NCBI GenBank assembly: GCA_030263615.1
Contig: SZPH01000034.1
Coordinates: 1-32,664, forward strand
Direction: 5' to 3'
Length of the DNA stretch: 32,664 nt
Source: Villigracilis sp900696595
GTDB taxonomy: Bacteria; Chloroflexota; Anaerolineae; Anaerolineales; Villigracilaceae
The notes beneath the pieces were generated by a model. The model made no database searches, was not told where the DNA came from, and saw only the letters and a list, made by a program, of their open reading frames with translations. Positions 30,802-32,664 of the stretch are shown here, piece by piece. The position numbers were made by a program, and so were the translations under genes. Positions within the stretch are counted from its first letter, which is position 1. Every line of letters starts with the position of its first letter.

Positions 30802-31809
30802 CTATTTAAGCGCGTCGGCGGACTTGACGATCTTCATCCCCGCTTTTGCAAATCGCTCATACGCCTCGTTTGCCGCGTCGGTGTGATCCACCACGCCGGG
30901 GACGACGACCGGCGAGGAGCAATCCTCCAGCAGATAAATCTTCTTTGCAAGATCGGGGTCGGTCGCCTGAATGTCGTCGAGCAGATCCTGAACCGTCCAC
31001 GCCACGCAATGACTCTTTGCCTGTCCGGCGACGTAGAGCCTGTCCGCTTCCTGAAGATGTTGGATGAATTTGGGGTTGCGCGCGCCCAACTGTTCGCCCA
31101 TCGGACCCGTCAGGACTTCGGGTCCGACGGCTGAGTAGTTTTCTGTGAACGGCTTCTCGCCCTTGATCTCGAACTCCGGCTGGGACAGGCGGGCAATGGA
31201 GTGGAAGAAGATCGCCTCCTCCACGGCGGGGACCAGCGCGTGGCCGATTCCGCCCAGCATGGCGTGATAGGGCCAGATCGTCAGCGCATATTTGCCTTTT
31301 TGGGCAAGCGCCGCGGCGTAGTGGATCATCATCTGCTGACCGTATTCGGGCGCGATGCCGAACTGCGGCGCGAGGGCGGGGTTGAATCTCCACCTGCCGG
31401 ATTGCAGGTCGTCCGCGTGAATGTCGGTGTAGGGCGCGGGGTGATTCCCGTCCGCATCCACAAAAAAGATGGGGTGAAAGATCTGCTGGGATTTGTGCGT
31501 ATCCAACGTGGCGATGATGTGGGCGATGTTGCCGAGGTTGCGGTAGATGAACTCGCACAGGCGGATGTTGTCCTCCACCGCGCCGTTTCCGCCGCGCCCG
31601 CCGACGAACAACTCAAAGCCGGGGATGCAGAAGGTGTTTTGGACGTCAATCAGCAAAAGGGAGATTCGCTCCGTCGAAGCAGAGGCAGGCCCGAGGGCGT
31701 GTTGAAGCGCGAAGGATCGGGCGTCGGCGGCGCGGGCGGCGTAATCCACTTTCCACACTTCGCCGACGCGGGTCGGGTCGAAAAAATCAGGGAGGGGAAA
31801 AGTGTTCAT
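30802..31809 (-). CDS. Nicotinamidase-like cysteine hydrolase (isochorismatase fold)
   Basis: 335 aa, longer than typical PncA (about 200 aa). Catalytic triad candidates: Asp55 in LLLIDVQNTF, Lys216 or Lys219 in EIKGEKPFTENYSAVGPE, and Cys268 in AGQAKSHCVAWTV. Asp103 and His105 in TLDTHKS fit the metal site of nicotinamidases, and WPYHAMLGGIGHAL resembles the WP-H-C-G-GA block. Its neighbour pncB uses nicotinate, so nicotinamide hydrolysis is the most economical role. Extra length lies in the N-terminus and in a long segment around residues 108-175. A leaderless-type promoter precedes the ATG at 31809. Confidence 0.8.
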   Translation of the reverse strand: MNTFPLPDFFDPTRVGEVWKVDYAARAADARSFALQHALGPASASTERISLLLIDVQNTFCIPGFELFVGGRGGNGAVEDNIRLCEFIYRNLGNIAHIIATLDTHKSQQIFHPIFFVDADGNHPAPYTDIHADDLQSGRWRFNPALAPQFGIAPEYGQQMMIHYAAALAQKGKYALTIWPYHAMLGGIGHALVPAVEEAIFFHSIARLSQPEFEIKGEKPFTENYSAVGPEVLTGPMGEQLGARNPKFIQHLQEADRLYVAGQAKSHCVAWTVQDLLDDIQATDPDLAKKIYLLEDCSSPVVVPGVVDHTDAANEAYERFAKAGMKIVKSADALK

Positions 31810-31816
31810 GTCGCAC

Positions 31817-31822
31817 AGTATA
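31817..31822 (-). promoter_or_regulatory. -10 box giving a leaderless mRNA (nicotinamidase-like gene)
   Basis: On the minus strand CGGTATACTGTGCGACATG: TATACT ends 7 nt before the start codon at 31809, with no ribosome site. Confidence 0.6.
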
Positions 31823-31860
31823 CCGCCGTTGCGGCAATTGAAACCTGATTTTATGAAGGG

Positions 31861-32280
31861 TCAGAAGTTTTCGATCGCGGCGTCCTGTTTTTTGCCGCGC
31901 AGGAAGAACATGGGAACGATGAGCGCGATCAGCCCGCCGGGTATGCACAGCGGCAGGAAGCAGGCGAGATAAAACCCAGCCAGCGCGTAGAAAATGGCTT
32001 TGCCGGTGATGTCCGTCCGCGAGCCGTCGGCGGCGACGCACTCGACTATGATGCTGTATTCGCCGGGACGGTTATAGGACGCCCGATATTGTTGATATTC
32101 CACAGTTCCGTTCGGGCAGGTGAAGGGCGCGACGTATTGAAAGGTCTGCTCCGGCGCGGATGCCATCGTCACGCCGCCGATGGCGCCGAATGAAATCAGG
32201 GCAATGAAGCCGGATGCGACGCAGACGATAATCAACCCGATGATCTGACCAGCCAGCACACCGCCAAAACGTTTTTTCAT
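31861..32280 (-). CDS. Small two-span membrane protein with exposed loop, unknown
   Basis: 139 aa. Membrane segments at about residues 8-36 and 97-125 flank a loop of about 60 residues with two cysteines (FTCPNGTVEYQQY and IVECVAADG) that could form a disulfide outside the membrane. The C-terminus (FFLRGKKQDAAIENF) is basic, hence cytoplasmic. The start at 32280 has AGGAG 6 nt upstream; a longer reading to 32337 lacks one. No family recognised. The next minus-strand upstream region holds the RNA-like fold described at 32361-32510. Confidence 0.65.
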   Translation of the reverse strand: MKKRFGGVLAGQIIGLIIVCVASGFIALISFGAIGGVTMASAPEQTFQYVAPFTCPNGTVEYQQYRASYNRPGEYSIIVECVAADGSRTDITGKAIFYALAGFYLACFLPLCIPGGLIALIVPMFFLRGKKQDAAIENF

Positions 32281-32360
32281 GGGAGACTCCTTTACCGCTA
32301 AAGAAAGGGCGCGTTTCAAATGAGGTGAAAATTTCACGGATCAAGCCCCGACGGGTTTTA

Positions 32361-32510
32361 CAGGGGTTGCATACAAAACATGTCAGGTAACCTGCTCCCC
32401 GCGCCGTCTGCGACGCGGGATTTCCCTCGTAAACCGCCGCCGCCCACAGGGGGCTTCGCACAGGACGGCGGCTTGAGCGGAGGCGCTGACAACCTTTGCT
32501 TGCACACTTA
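32361..32510. ncRNA. Possible structured RNA (branched fold), strand unresolved
   Basis: A gene-free stretch of 384 bp contains several nested pairings. The rod: TGCA (32368-32371) with TGCA (32501-32504), CAAA (32374-32377) with TTTG (32495-32498), TGTCAG (32381-32386) with CTGACA (32486-32491), separated by symmetric 2x2 and 3x3 internal loops. Inside are two hairpins: CCCGCG/CGCGGG (32398-32403 / 32414-32419) and CCGCCG/CGGCGG (32434-32439 / 32466-32471), the latter holding GCCC/GGGC. It matches no RNA class I know. On the minus strand it would be in the leader of the 31861-32280 gene; GATAAT at 32561-32566 is a candidate -10. Confidence 0.35.
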
Positions 32511-32664
32511 CAGGGTTCCGGTTAAACAAGTTGCCTCTGATTGATAAAGGCTGAGGTCTGATTATCTTACACTCTTAAAATCAGGACGCGGACGAGCGCG
32601 AAAAACGCGGATTCAAGGCGTCTTTTCGGATGTTTTGTCAAAAAAATCTGCGTTCATCCGCGTT
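32511..32664. other. Gene-free right edge
   Basis: No gene seen. It contains the minus-strand box GATAAT (32561-32566), a minus-strand TTGACA (32636-32641) too far from it to pair, and CGCGGATT/ATCCGCG motifs in inverted order that look like part of another intergenic repeat cut by the window end. Confidence 0.4.

Noticed and set aside
32361..32510. Known RNA classes (SRP RNA, RNase P RNA, tmRNA, cobalamin riboswitch)
   Set aside because: The conserved cores of these RNAs (for example GTCCGGAAGG of SRP, GAGGAAAGTCC of RNase P, CCGCxACTG of cobalamin switches) are absent on both strands.

Overview
The window looks like a chromosomal segment of a Chloroflexota bacterium, most likely class Anaerolineae. 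This is inferred from protein character: an alternative complex III (ACIII) operon with a pentaheme ActA, an FixAB-like/EtfBA pair, a Pst system with two ATPases, and many short intergenic palindromes and simple repeats. There are no phage, plasmid or CRISPR genes. The only mobile-looking items are palindromic ~100-bp repeats, one pair of which brackets a GIY-YIG gene.

Layout. 1-2.3 kb: the 3' part of a membrane-anchored LysM/M23 peptidase, birA and a small membrane protein. 2.3-5.2 kb: gyrA on the minus strand and tRNA-Leu(CAG). 5.4-7.7 kb: a 38-aa membrane peptide with its own signals, a run of small unknown genes with a DinB-fold protein, and a GIY-YIG gene between two repeats. 7.7-9.5 kb: etfB-etfA. 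9.5-10.9 kb (minus): an anchored jelly-roll-like protein and a carboxymuconolactone decarboxylase/AhpD-like protein. 11.0-13.1 kb: a self-contained operon with twin palindromic operators, two paralogous small proteins (one with a ribbon-helix-helix domain) and an MFS exporter. 13.3-15.3 kb: a large GT-C-like membrane protein and tRNA-Ser(GGA). 15.4-22.0 kb (minus): actA-actB1-actB2-actC-actD-actE plus an extra cytochrome c; ActB is split into two genes and no ActF is present. 22.3-23.5 kb: a small membrane protein and manA. 23.6-29.2 kb: phoU, a divergent pstB1, then pstS-pstC-pstA-pstB2. 29.3-31.8 kb (minus): pncB and a nicotinamidase-like gene separated by a 14-unit heptamer/octamer array. 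31.9-32.7 kb: a small membrane protein and a gene-free stretch that can fold into a branched RNA.

How the genes work together. ACIII would oxidise membrane quinol and pass electrons to periplasmic cytochromes c, while EtfBA feeds electrons from flavin dehydrogenases towards the quinone pool. PstSCAB/PhoU imports and senses phosphate. The nicotinamidase and nicotinate phosphoribosyltransferase form a two-step NAD salvage route.

The most notable signals are: (i) seven genes whose -10 box ends only 6-8 nt before the ATG, implying leaderless mRNAs; (ii) the twin-operator RHH/MFS operon with an RHH-less paralogue of its regulator; (iii) two PstB paralogues whose motif defects are complementary, as in asymmetric heterodimeric ABC ATPases; (iv) an ACIII operon with split ActB and no ActF; (v) a GIY-YIG gene flanked by palindromic repeats; and (vi) a possible structured RNA near 32.4 kb. 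All functional statements come from reading the sequence, not from database searches.
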